From Deltaproteobacteria bacterium (GTDB lineage: Bacteria > Myxococcota_A > UBA796 > UBA2385), in the NCBI GenBank assembly GCA_016792625.1, contig JAEUKK010000203.1:1-64000 (forward strand): a stretch of DNA of 64,000 bases, in the 5' to 3' direction. Below are positions 1 to 8,129 of this stretch, piece after piece. Positions within the stretch are counted from its first letter, which is position 1, and each line of letters starts with the position of its first letter. Made by a program: the position numbers and the translations under genes. The notes under the pieces were generated by a model, which did no database searches, was not told the DNA's origin, and was given only the letters and a program-made list of their open reading frames with translations.

Positions 1-85
1 TGAGGCGGGTCATGATGTCGATCACCAGGCGGGTCTCCAGAGCCCTCCCGCCAGCTACCGGAGACCACGAGGAGCAGCCGGCGGG

Positions 86-298
86 TCAGCGCCCGCCAGA
101 CTTTCCGGATCGAAACCGGCCATCTTTTCCGGACTCCACAGGCATGAAGATATGGGCGATTTCCGCGCTTGACATTCCACGCTGCTTGAGGAGCACACAG
201 TGGAGCCGACCGCGCTCGTCCCCGTCTTTGCACTGCTTGTAGCGGGCTTCCAGCTGGCTGGCGGTCAGGTGTGGTGCGACGGCGAGGGGTTGGCCCAT
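86..298 (-). pseudogene. Transposase N-terminal remnant (IS630-like)
   Basis: The 70-residue frame starts MGQPLAVAPHLTASQLEARY and continues with a KDGDERGRLHCVLL...AEIAHIF stretch. This is the helix-turn-helix opening typical of IS630-type transposases, which are normally about 330-370 residues. Similarity stops near residue 51 and the frame closes after a short unrelated tail, so only the DNA-binding start survives and no DDE domain is present. A perfect AGGAGG (304-309 on the minus strand) sits five bases before the ATG, so expression signals outlive the gene. The family is assigned from motif memory; no element ends were found. Confidence 0.55.
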
Positions 299-381
299 GA
301 GTGCCTCCTGGATCCTTGCGGTGTACCCCGGGCGGGAGAATTCGTCTAGGTTTTGCTCGATCCGAATCAGAGACGGCCGGT

Positions 382-410
382 ATTATATCGGGGGCGCGTC
401 CTGTCTCAGC
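382..410 (-). promoter_or_regulatory. Promoter candidate with perfect -10 box
   Basis: The minus strand reads TATAAT at 387-382, a perfect -10 in very GC-rich DNA. The matching -35 position (410-405) is weak. It points at the transposase remnant starting at 298, giving a leader of roughly 75 bases. It may be the original element promoter. Confidence 0.4.
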
Positions 411-465
411 CTTGTTGACGCGCAGGGCAGGGGGCTCGGAGCTCATCAGGGTAGGGCTTTGGCAT
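406..465 (-). pseudogene. Second transposase start scrap
   Basis: An ATG at 465 opens MPKPYPDELR, the usual first residues of many IS-element transposases (forms such as MPRPYSxDLRER are common), and the frame stops after 19 residues. A GAGG-rich ribosome binding stretch precedes it. It lies about 110 bases upstream of the other transposase scrap, in the same orientation. It could belong to the same decayed insertion or to a second one. It is too short to be sure, and could be a chance match. Confidence 0.35.
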
Positions 466-609
466 CCTGGTGCCTTCCTCCCCTCTGGTCACCCGTCGGC
501 GACGCATCGGCAACGTGATGGGAGGTCGTCTCCTGGCGGGCGCTCGCTCGATCAAGCATGCCGAGCGCCACTGTCCACTGAACCGGGGCAATTCCAGACT
601 TGGATGCCC

Positions 610-1080
610 CTAAAATGCCCACCCAACATTGCTATGGGCGGCGACCGCCGGCCCCTGGGGGCCGTAGCCACTGACCTCGTACGCGAACAGGGACCCTCCC
701 AGGCCGCCGCTGAGGGTCAGGCCCCGCTCGCCGATCCACGTCCCGCCCACCAGCAGGCTGGTGTACCCGCCGAAGCCTTGGTCCTCGGCCGCGGGGGCCA
801 CGGTCCATGTGCGGGCTCCGACCCCGCGCAGCATGAGCCAAGCGCCCTTTGGAGCGGTGGGGCGCAGGAAGCCGCGAACGCCCAGCTCAAGGCCCGCCCC
901 GCGGTAAGGGCCGTTCACGTCGGCGAGCAGGCCATCATAGAGGCGCAGGCTCGGCCCGGCGTAGAGCGAGGCCCGGGGCGCGAGCCGGCGCTCGACCTGC
1001 ACGTGGGCGAAGCCGAGCGCGGCGGTCAGCGGGTCGACCGTGACCGTCCAGGCAAAGGCGGCGGCGATGAGGGGCTCCAT
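610..1080 (-). CDS. Small outer-membrane barrel-like protein, function unknown
   Basis: This 156-residue protein has alternating hydrophobic and polar strands with many Gly and aromatic residues (GFAHVQVERRL, ASLYAGPSLRLYDG, GGYTSLLVGG) and ends VGWAF, with a terminal Phe as in outer-membrane beta barrels. The first 20 residues (MEPLIAAAFAWTVTVDPLTA) are only weakly signal-like, so the true start could be slightly different. It is the last gene of a minus-strand run behind ilvE, 39 bases away. No specific family was recognised; barrel-like topology is an inference from the residue pattern. Confidence 0.6.
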   Translation of the reverse strand: MEPLIAAAFAWTVTVDPLTAALGFAHVQVERRLAPRASLYAGPSLRLYDGLLADVNGPYRGAGLELGVRGFLRPTAPKGAWLMLRGVGARTWTVAPAAEDQGFGGYTSLLVGGTWIGERGLTLSGGLGGSLFAYEVSGYGPQGPAVAAHSNVGWAF

Positions 1081-1119
1081 CTGCGCCTCGGTGTGGGGCG
1101 CGGCGGCCGCCCCGGCAGA

Positions 1120-2031
1120 TCAGGTCGAGGTGATCATCGGCTTCATCCAGCCGATCCGGCCACGCACGCCGTCCATGTAGGTCTGTTGCACGAGCCGGGT
1201 CAACGGGCCTGGGGGGCCGACCTCGCGGCGGTCGACCTCGCGGACCGGCGTGATCTCGGCCGCTGTACCGGTCAGGAAGATCTCGTCGGCCACGTAGAGC
1301 GCGTCACGACCGAAGGCGGTCTCTTGGATCTGGTGGCCCTCGTGCTCCAAGATCTCCATCGCGGTGCGGCGGGTGATGCCGGCCAAGATGTTGACCACGG
1401 GCGGGGTCTTGATCACCCCGTCGCGTACGACGAACAGGTTCTCACCCGTGCCCTCGGCGACGTAGCCATGCTGGTCGAGCATGATGGCCTCGTCATAGCC
1501 ATTGTCGTTCGCTTCGTAGCGCGCGAGGATGGAATTGACGTAGTGGCCGATGATCTTGGCGCGCTGGAGGTTCGCGTTGGGGTGGTGCCGGGTGAAGCTC
1601 GAGAAGGCCACGCGGATACCCTCGCGGATGCCGGCGTCGCCTAAGTAGGTGCCCCAATCCCAGGTCGCGATGGCCACGTGCACCTGGTTGGTGCGGGCAC
1701 CGAGCCCCATCGCGCCGTCGCCCAAGAAGACCAGCGGCCGGATGTAGGCCTCTTCGAAGTCATTGGCCCGCAGGGTCTCTAGGCAGGCGGCCCGGAGCTG
1801 CTCGGGGCTGAACGGGATCTTGAACCGGCACATCTTGGCCGAGTCGTAGAGCCGCCGCAGGTGCTCGTCGAGCTTGAAGACGCCGCCACCGCCGCCATCT
1901 TGGCGGTAGCAGCGGATGCCCTCAAAGACCCCGAGGCCGTAGTGGAGCGTGTGGCTGAGCACGTGCACACGCGCATCGGCGTAGGGGACGAGCTCCCCGT
2001 TCATCCAGATGAATTTGCTCTCGATCCCCAT
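1120..2031 (-). CDS. ilvE: Branched-chain amino acid aminotransferase
   Basis: This class IV PLP aminotransferase (303 residues, normal for IlvE) interconverts Leu, Ile or Val with their 2-keto acids using glutamate, in the cytoplasm. Visible hallmarks are the start FIWMNGELVPYADARVHVLS, the FEGIR segment, the PLP lysine in QRAKIIGHYVNS (about K159), EGTGENLFVV and the phosphate-binding LTGTAAEITPV near the end. The start ATG at 2031 follows GGGAGCCCCC. It lies 33 bases behind the M16 peptidase pair on the same strand, so it is probably co-transcribed, although no functional link to those peptidases is obvious. Confidence 0.93.
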   Translation of the reverse strand: MGIESKFIWMNGELVPYADARVHVLSHTLHYGLGVFEGIRCYRQDGGGGGVFKLDEHLRRLYDSAKMCRFKIPFSPEQLRAACLETLRANDFEEAYIRPLVFLGDGAMGLGARTNQVHVAIATWDWGTYLGDAGIREGIRVAFSSFTRHHPNANLQRAKIIGHYVNSILARYEANDNGYDEAIMLDQHGYVAEGTGENLFVVRDGVIKTPPVVNILAGITRRTAMEILEHEGHQIQETAFGRDALYVADEIFLTGTAAEITPVREVDRREVGPPGPLTRLVQQTYMDGVRGRIGWMKPMITST

Positions 2032-2064
2032 GGGGGCTCCCGGTCGGTGGGGGGCGGCCCGGCC

Positions 2065-3564
2065 TCAGCGGCCGGGCGCTGCGGCGGCCAGCGGCGCGCC
2101 GTCGGTGTCCACAGGGACGATCGGCAGGCCGAGCTTGTCGAGGCTCGGCCGGATGACAGTCGCGTCGCCGACCACCACGATGACCAGACCCTCGTCGACG
2201 AGGTTCTGCTGCACCGCGGCGTTGGCCGCTTCGGGCGTGACCGCGCGCATGCGCTCGGGCCAAGTGCGAAGGTGGTCGGCCGGCAGGCTGTAGCGCCAGG
2301 TGCTGGCGAGCTCGCCGAGCAGGTGGCCCGGCTGCTCAAAGGGCAGCGGCCAACCGCCGAGCAGGCCGCCCTTGGCGTTGGCCAGCTCATCGGCGGTCAA
2401 CGGCCGCGGCCCGCGCACCTCGCGCAGCTCGCGCAGCAGCTCCGAAATGGCGTCGGCGGTGTGATCCCGCACGAAGTTGCCCCCGGCCGACCAGGTGCCG
2501 GGCAGCTGCGTGTAGCCGATGGAGCTGCGCGCCCCATAGGTCCAGCCCTTGGCCTCGCGCAGGTTCATGTTGACGCGCGAGGTGAACGCGCCCCCCAAGG
2601 CCTCGTTGGCCAGCTCGAGGGCCGTCGCGTCGGCTGCGAGGCGCTCGCCCACGAAGCGGCTGACCCGCACGGTGCTCTGGGTGGCGCCCGGGCGGTCAGC
2701 CAAGAAGATGGTGGTCTTGGGGTGCTTGGGCAGGGCGGCTGCCTGCGGGGCGGGGCGGGCGGGCGCGGCACCGGCGCCCTTCCACGCGCCGAGGCGGGCC
2801 TCGAGCAGGGGCAGCACCTCGGCGAGGGTGGTGTCGCCGCCGACCAAGATCACCGCCTCGTCGGGGCGGGCCTGGCTCACCCAGAAGGCCTTGAGCTCAG
2901 CCGTGCTCATCGCCTCGTAGGCGGCCTCTTGGCTGAGGCGCCCGGCGTACTGCGGGCCGTAGAGCTGCACGGCCATCACCCGCCCCGCGATGGAGCCTGG
3001 GTCTTGGCGCGCGGCTTTGACGTTCTGCACGCTGGTCTTCTGCTGCACGGCCCAGGCGTCGGCGGGGAAGTCGGGCCGCAGCACCATGTCGGCGAGCGCG
3101 TCGAGCGCCGCGGGCAGGTTGCGGCGCAGCGCGCTCACGCCGATCTGGCTCGTGTCGAGGCCCGCACCTGACCAAGCTTCGCCGCCGATGGCCTTCATCC
3201 GCCGGGCGAAGGCGGCGTTGTTTTGGCCGGCGGCCCCCTCGGTCAGCATGCCCAAGGTCATCGAGGCGAGGCCTGGCCGGTCGGCGGGGTCGGCCCAGGA
3301 GCCGGTCTTGAGGTTGAGCGCCACGAAGGTGATGGGCACCTCGTGGTTCTCGACCACCCACACCTCGACCCCGTTGCTGAGCTGACCGCGCGCGGCCTCG
3401 GGCAGCTGAAAGGGGCGGGGGGCGAGGGGTGCGGGCGGGCTCGCGCGCCACGCCGCCTCGTCTGCGCTGGCGCTGCGCGCGAGCGGCAGCGTGAGCAGCA
3501 GGGCCAGTGAGGCGAAGAGCGCAGAGCGGGCGCGGGCCGTGGGCGTGTGGCGGTGGGCGCGCAT
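2065..3564 (-). CDS. M16-family peptidase homologue, inactive subunit
   Basis: This 499-residue protein has a signal peptide (cleavage expected near SASA-DE) followed by two M16 domains. The usual zinc site HxxEH is missing: the matching helix reads RPGLASMTLGMLTEGA. The second-domain landmark LREAKGWTYGARSS is kept. In two-subunit M16B enzymes one partner keeps the zinc site and the other supplies the Arg/Tyr substrate-binding loop, which fits this protein and its neighbour. It begins 3 bases after the end of the active partner. The likely site is the periplasm. Confidence 0.85.
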   Translation of the reverse strand: MRAHRHTPTARARSALFASLALLLTLPLARSASADEAAWRASPPAPLAPRPFQLPEAARGQLSNGVEVWVVENHEVPITFVALNLKTGSWADPADRPGLASMTLGMLTEGAAGQNNAAFARRMKAIGGEAWSGAGLDTSQIGVSALRRNLPAALDALADMVLRPDFPADAWAVQQKTSVQNVKAARQDPGSIAGRVMAVQLYGPQYAGRLSQEAAYEAMSTAELKAFWVSQARPDEAVILVGGDTTLAEVLPLLEARLGAWKGAGAAPARPAPQAAALPKHPKTTIFLADRPGATQSTVRVSRFVGERLAADATALELANEALGGAFTSRVNMNLREAKGWTYGARSSIGYTQLPGTWSAGGNFVRDHTADAISELLRELREVRGPRPLTADELANAKGGLLGGWPLPFEQPGHLLGELASTWRYSLPADHLRTWPERMRAVTPEAANAAVQQNLVDEGLVIVVVGDATVIRPSLDKLGLPIVPVDTDGAPLAAAAPGR

Positions 3565-3567
3565 GGT

Positions 3568-4962
3568 CTAAGGCCTCGCCTGGACGGTGTTGTCGAGGAT
3601 GGAGCCCGCGGGCGCCTCGCCCAGCGGGTGAACGTGCAGGGCGACCCGCGGCCCGGCGAGGACCGTGCTGGCGATCTTCTGCACGTCGGCCGGGGTGATG
3701 GCCTGGTAGCGGGCGAGGTCGCGGCCCAGCGCGCCCGGGTCGCCGAGCAGGCTGTTGTAGCTGCTCAGCTGGCCCGACTTGCCGGCGATGGTCTGCAGGC
3801 TGCCGTAGAAGCGGACCTCCCACCCGGTGCGGATGAGCTCGAGCTCTTCGGTGGGCGGCGGCGCGGCGGCGAGCTTGGCCAGCTCGGCGTCGATGGCCGC
3901 CACCAGCTCGTCGGTCGTGTGGCCGGGCGCTGCGGTGGCTTGGATGATGAATTGGGACGCGAGGCGCGCGCTGCCCTGGTATGCGACGACGTCTTTGGCG
4001 ATCTGCTGCTTCTGCACGAGCTCTTGGTAGAGCCGGCTGTCGGCGCCCTCGGTCAACATCGAGGCCACAAAGTCGAGGGTCGCGTCACCTTCGGCGAAGA
4101 GCGGCGGGCTGAGCCAAGCGAGGCTGACCTGGTGGTGCGGCACGCGGCTCTCGTAGTGCAGCACCTTGCTCGCCGGCAGCGTGGCCGGCGCGCTGGTGAT
4201 CGGCGTCGGCTCGGCGCCCCGCGGGATGTCGCCGAAGTACTTCTGGACGAGGGCCTTGGCCTCGGCCGGGTCGAAGTCGCCGACGATGGCCAAGCTCGCG
4301 CCATTGGGCACGTACCACTTCTTGAAGAAGGCCTGCACATCATCTATCTTGGCGTTTTCGATGTCTTCGTGCTTGCCGATGGTGGTGACCCGGTAGGGGT
4401 GCCCCTCGGGGAAGAGCGCCTCGTTGCGCCACACGCCGACCTGCCCGTAGGGCCGGTTCTCGTAGCGCTGCCGCCGCTCGTTGCGCACCACATCTTTCTG
4501 GTTCTGCAGCTTCTCTGGCGTGAGCGCGGGCAGGAGCCAGCCCATGCGGTCGGCCTCGAGCCACAGCGCCAGCGGCAGCTGCTCGCTCGGCACGCCCTCG
4601 TAGTAGTTCGTGCGGTCGGTGTTGGTCGTGCCGTTGACCTCAGCGCCGATCTTCTGCAGGGGCACGAAGTAGTCGTCGTTCATATGCGCGGAGCCCTGGA
4701 ACATCAGGTGCTCAAAGAGGTGGGCGAAGCCGGTCAGGCCCGCCTGCTCATCTTTGCTGCCGACTTGGTACCAGACCTCAACCCACACGAAGGGCACCGA
4801 GTGGTCTTCGCTCAAAATGACGTCGAGGCCGTTATTGAGCTCGTACTTCTCAAAAGGGATGCTCGGCGGGGCGGTGGTGCTCGGCGCCGTCACAGCGGAC
4901 GGCGCCTTGGCGCAAGCGCCGACCAGCGCGAGGCTTAGCACGGCGGTCAAGGGGCGGGTCAT
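3568..4962 (-). CDS. M16-family zinc peptidase, active subunit, lipoprotein
   Basis: This 464-residue insulinase-like peptidase has the zinc motif HLFEH (H81, E84, H85) within GFAHLFEHLMFQGS and a downstream acidic zinc ligand region (QKDVVRNERRQRYEN). The chosen ATG at 4962 gives an N-terminus MTRPLTAVLSLALVGAC, a lipobox signal, so the mature protein should be lipid-anchored at Cys17. Frames extending further upstream add only low-complexity Arg-rich sequence. It is the first gene of the operon, followed directly by the inactive M16 partner and then ilvE. Its probable role is degrading small peptides in the envelope. Confidence 0.88.
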   Translation of the reverse strand: MTRPLTAVLSLALVGACAKAPSAVTAPSTTAPPSIPFEKYELNNGLDVILSEDHSVPFVWVEVWYQVGSKDEQAGLTGFAHLFEHLMFQGSAHMNDDYFVPLQKIGAEVNGTTNTDRTNYYEGVPSEQLPLALWLEADRMGWLLPALTPEKLQNQKDVVRNERRQRYENRPYGQVGVWRNEALFPEGHPYRVTTIGKHEDIENAKIDDVQAFFKKWYVPNGASLAIVGDFDPAEAKALVQKYFGDIPRGAEPTPITSAPATLPASKVLHYESRVPHHQVSLAWLSPPLFAEGDATLDFVASMLTEGADSRLYQELVQKQQIAKDVVAYQGSARLASQFIIQATAAPGHTTDELVAAIDAELAKLAAAPPPTEELELIRTGWEVRFYGSLQTIAGKSGQLSSYNSLLGDPGALGRDLARYQAITPADVQKIASTVLAGPRVALHVHPLGEAPAGSILDNTVQARP

Positions 4963-5112
4963 CGGGGCACCTGGGGCGCAGGGGTGCGGGGCGCGGCTGC
5001 GGGCCGACGCGGGCGGGGAGCGTACAACAGCGGGTCGCCGGAGGGCGCCGCCGCCGCGGCGGGTGGCGCGGTGGAGCCGAGGTGCTAACCAGGGCGCACC
5101 TGGGGTGGCGCA

Positions 5113-5133
5113 CTTATTTTCGGTCAATATTTG
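5113..5133. promoter_or_regulatory. AT-rich patch between divergent operons
   Basis: The 283 bases between the M16 operon (minus) and the lipoprotein at 5246 (plus) hold one clearly AT-rich stretch containing TTATTTT and TCAATATTTG. In DNA this GC-rich it is the obvious place for divergent promoters, but no well-spaced -35/-10 pair could be assigned. Confidence 0.25.
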
Positions 5134-5245
5134 CCCTGTTGAGGGCGCTGCTCCGCGGGCCGCCCTGGAGGCGGGGTGGTTGACGGTCCACCGGTCGAGC
5201 GGGTAACAACGCGGCACCGCCGCAGCGGACCGCACTGGAGCCCAC

Positions 5246-5710
5246 ATGCCCCGCGCCACCTCTCCCTCTCCAGCACGCCGTCGGGCCCCGCGCTCCCGCG
5301 CAAGCCTCCGCGCCGCGCTGCTCCTCGGCGCGCTCGGCCTCGCGGGCTGCGGCGCGCCCCCCTTCGAGGGCGAGTTTCAGGGCACCTGCAATGTGGGCGA
5401 GGGCACCGACGCCTTTGCGCTGCCCATCGAATTCACCGTGATTGAGGGCGATGAGGGCGACGTGCTCGGCTACGGAGCCTTCCGCTTCAACGACTACACC
5501 TTCACCGGCGAGGCGGCGGGTGAGCGCGCGGATGAGCGCGTGATGGTCGACGTGATTGGCGTGGCCGGCGGCTACACCATCACCGTCCGCGTGATCGGCG
5601 AGGTCAACGAAGAGCTGACCGCGGTCGAGGGCCGGTGCGGCTTCGTCGACCAGGGCGAAGGCTTCGTGGGCGGCGTCAAGATGATCGCGCCCGACGCTGA
5701 GAAAGACTGA
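5246..5710 (+). CDS. Small lipoprotein, function unknown
   Basis: This 154-residue protein has a basic N-terminus, a hydrophobic segment and a lipobox LGLAGC, so it should be a lipid-anchored envelope protein. The mature part is acidic and beta-rich, opening with FEGEFQGTCNVGEGTDAFA. That resembles the opening of the next gene (GGWSGTCTTFTPTGDVAYA), so the two are likely diverged paralogues: both read G-x-W/F-x-G-T-C followed by a beta sheet and a late Cys. The start follows GGAGCCCAC. Both downstream genes are on the same strand and close. No family was recognised. Confidence 0.75.
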   Translation: MPRATSPSPARRRAPRSRASLRAALLLGALGLAGCGAPPFEGEFQGTCNVGEGTDAFALPIEFTVIEGDEGDVLGYGAFRFNDYTFTGEAAGERADERVMVDVIGVAGGYTITVRVIGEVNEELTAVEGRCGFVDQGEGFVGGVKMIAPDAEKD

Positions 5711-5756
5711 GCGGCCCCCGCTGACCTGCCCCCCTCGCCGCCCGCGTGGAGCCCCG

Positions 5757-6155
5757 ATGTCCCCCTCGCACCCCCTCCGGCAGCTGCTCCTGTGCCTCCT
5801 CCCCCTGATGGGCGGCTGTGCCGCGCTGGGGCCCAACCTCACCGGCGGCTGGTCGGGCACCTGCACAACCTTCACCCCCACCGGTGACGTGGCCTACGCG
5901 CTTGAGCTCGACCTCGAGGATGACCGCGGCGAGGTCAGCGGTGAGGGCGACGCTGAGATCGTCGATCCGCTGCTGGGCGAGTTCTTCGTCGAGCTCGTGA
6001 TCACTGGCGCGCGCAAGAACAGCGGCGCGGCGCTCGAGGCCAAGGGCAAAGAGCAGGGTCGCCTCGATCTCGAGGGTGAGCTCAGCGACCAGACCTTCGA
6101 GGGCACCTGCGTCGTCGGCGAAGACTGGGGCCCCTTCGAGCTCAAGCGGCGCTGA
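5757..6155 (+). CDS. Small lipoprotein, paralogue of the preceding gene
   Basis: This 132-residue protein has a signal peptide ending in the lipobox PLMGGC. The mature part is predicted all-beta, with charged strands (YALELDLEDDRGEVSGEGDAEI) and two Cys in G-T-C contexts (SGTCTTF and EGTCVVG) that could form a disulfide. The layout matches the lipoprotein at 5246. The start context is GGAGCCCCGATG. Its stop codon overlaps the next start as TGATG, which suggests coupled translation with the sulfatase-family gene. No function is known. Confidence 0.75.
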   Translation: MSPSHPLRQLLLCLLPLMGGCAALGPNLTGGWSGTCTTFTPTGDVAYALELDLEDDRGEVSGEGDAEIVDPLLGEFFVELVITGARKNSGAALEAKGKEQGRLDLEGELSDQTFEGTCVVGEDWGPFELKRR

Positions 6156-7981
6156 TGTCGCCGGTTGGGCGCCCGCCGGCGGGGCCACGCGCCCGCCTCG
6201 GGCCGGCGCTCACATTGGGCGCAGCCCTGCTCGGCGCGGCGCTCGCTGGCTTGGTGACCTTCGCTTGGCCGAGCAACCCGGGCGTGCATCTCTCGGCGGC
6301 CGAGCGCGCTGGCGCCGCCCAAGGTGTCGCGCTGGTCGGCCTCGCGCTCGGCGTGCTCGCGGCGGTGGTCGGCCGCGGGCGGGGCGCGGCGGCGGCGGTG
6401 CTGCTCCCCTTGGCGGCGCTGGGCCTCGTCGCTACCCTCCCGGTCAGCGGGCGCGCGGTCGTGCACGTCGCCCCCTCCTGGCTGGTGCTCGGCGCGGCGG
6501 CCCTGCTGACCGCCCTGGCCCTCCTCCGCAGCGCCCTGGCCGAGCTGGTCCCCTGGGCGCTCGGCGTCGGGGCCCTCGGCGCGGCGGCGCTCTCCTGGCG
6601 CGGGGCGCCCCTCCGACCGGCCCCGCTGCCGCTCGAGGCCCGCCCGCCGGTCTTCATCCTCACGCTCGACACCGTGCGGGCCGACGTCTTTGACTTCATC
6701 GAGCCCGAGGGCCTCGAGGGCCTCGGCGCCGCCCGCACCCCGCACCTGCGCGCGCTCGCCGCGACCGCCCGGGTCTTCACGCGCGCCTACGCCCCGGCCG
6801 CGTTGACCGGGCCGACCCACGCCAGCCTGTTCTCGGGCCACACCCCCTGGGAGCACGGGGTTTGGGACAACGGCGAGCCCATGCCTGTGCGCGGCCCCGA
6901 CGGCGGACCCCTCCCGTGGCTACCGAGCTGGTTCGCCGCCCGCGGCTACGAGACGGTGGGGGTGGTCTCCGTGGGCGTGCTCGGTCACCGCGCGGGATTT
7001 TCGCGCGGCTTTGATGTGTACGACAGCGTCTTCGCTGAGCGTCTCGCCGTAGGCCACCCTCTGCTGCGCGCCGTGGGCCACCGCCCGGTCGATCCCGAAC
7101 ACTTCTCCCGGCCCGGGCGCGCCACCTTGGACGTGCTGCGCGCCATCCCCAAGGCCCGCGGGCCGCGCCTGACCTGGGTGCACCTCTTTGACGCCCACTG
7201 GCCCTATACGCCGGGGGCCGAGGCGCGCGGCCGCTGGGGCCTGGGCGTCGACGAGGCCATCCAGACCGCCGATCTGATGCGGGCCCACGGCCCGGGCCGG
7301 CCGATGAGCCTGGCGGTGGTCGAGCGTGGTCGGCGCCTCTACCTCGCTGAGATTGAAGAGCTTGACGCAATCGTGGGCGAGCTGCTCGCTGAGGTCCCCG
7401 AGGACGCTCTGCTGGTCATCGTCGGCGACCACGGCGAGTCGCTGGGCGAGCAGGGCCTGCACTTTTCCCACGGCGCCTTGGCCAGCGGCGCGAGCACCCG
7501 GGTCCCCCTGCTCGTGCGCGCACCCGGGCTCACCCCGGGGGTCGAGCGGCGCACGGTGAGCACGGTCGACCTGCTCCCCACGGTGCTCACCCTGGTGGGC
7601 GCGCCCCTGCCCGGCCGGCGCACCTGGCTCGCCCCCGAGGGGCCCGTGTGGAGCGCCTCGGCCCGCAGCGCCGGCGGCGAAGCCGAGGCCTGCCCCAGCG
7701 CCGGCGCCCTGGCCCCCGCGCCCTTGGCCCGCGGCGCCCAGCCTTTGGGCGGCTTGCTGGCCGTGGCGCGCCGAGATGACGACCTGCACGTCATCGCGAG
7801 CTGCTGGGAGCCCGTGGGGCAGGCCAGCGCGGTGGGTGATCCGCTCGAGCTGCAGCCCTGGCCGGCCCCCGCGGGGATCAGCCCCAGCGCGCTGCCCAAG
7901 CCGCCGGGCCTCGCGCCGGCGCCGGGCCTCGAGACCCGCGCGATGCTCGAGGCCTTGGGCTACCTCAGCCCCGAGCCCTGA
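6155..7981 (+). CDS. Membrane-anchored sulfatase/alkaline-phosphatase superfamily enzyme
   Basis: The first 160 or so of 608 residues hold about five hydrophobic helices. A sulfatase-type hydrolase domain follows: metal site ILTLDTVRADVF (D172), nucleophile segment TGPTHASLFSG (218-228), and VGDHGES (D425, H426). True sulfatases have Cys or Ser that becomes formylglycine in C/S-x-P-x-R. Here that position is Gly and the Arg is His, with a Thr just before. The enzyme is therefore more likely a Thr-based phospho- or phosphoglycerol hydrolase or transferase, or one acting on an unusual ester. The catalytic domain should face the periplasm. The start overlaps the preceding stop by one base. Confidence 0.85.
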   Translation: MSPVGRPPAGPRARLGPALTLGAALLGAALAGLVTFAWPSNPGVHLSAAERAGAAQGVALVGLALGVLAAVVGRGRGAAAAVLLPLAALGLVATLPVSGRAVVHVAPSWLVLGAAALLTALALLRSALAELVPWALGVGALGAAALSWRGAPLRPAPLPLEARPPVFILTLDTVRADVFDFIEPEGLEGLGAARTPHLRALAATARVFTRAYAPAALTGPTHASLFSGHTPWEHGVWDNGEPMPVRGPDGGPLPWLPSWFAARGYETVGVVSVGVLGHRAGFSRGFDVYDSVFAERLAVGHPLLRAVGHRPVDPEHFSRPGRATLDVLRAIPKARGPRLTWVHLFDAHWPYTPGAEARGRWGLGVDEAIQTADLMRAHGPGRPMSLAVVERGRRLYLAEIEELDAIVGELLAEVPEDALLVIVGDHGESLGEQGLHFSHGALASGASTRVPLLVRAPGLTPGVERRTVSTVDLLPTVLTLVGAPLPGRRTWLAPEGPVWSASARSAGGEAEACPSAGALAPAPLARGAQPLGGLLAVARRDDDLHVIASCWEPVGQASAVGDPLELQPWPAPAGISPSALPKPPGLAPAPGLETRAMLEALGYLSPEP

Positions 7982-8129
7982 GCGGGCGGGCTGTTTCAGG
8001 GCTGGTTCACCGTACACTCACGAGCTGAAATGGCCGCGGGAGACGGAGGCTGTTCCGCCATAGATTTCAGTGTCTTGCGGTTGGCCCAGCCCTTGCTTTG
8101 GCGTGCTCCACACCTGATGGAGCTGCCCG

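Noticed and set aside
1..70. Minus-strand frame running off the left edge (ALETRLVIDIMTRL)
   Set aside because: It may be the start of a gene beyond the window, but only about 20 residues are visible and no start can be chosen.
301..1644. 447-codon open frame on the plus strand
   Set aside because: It crosses ilvE and the barrel gene antisense and shows no motif.
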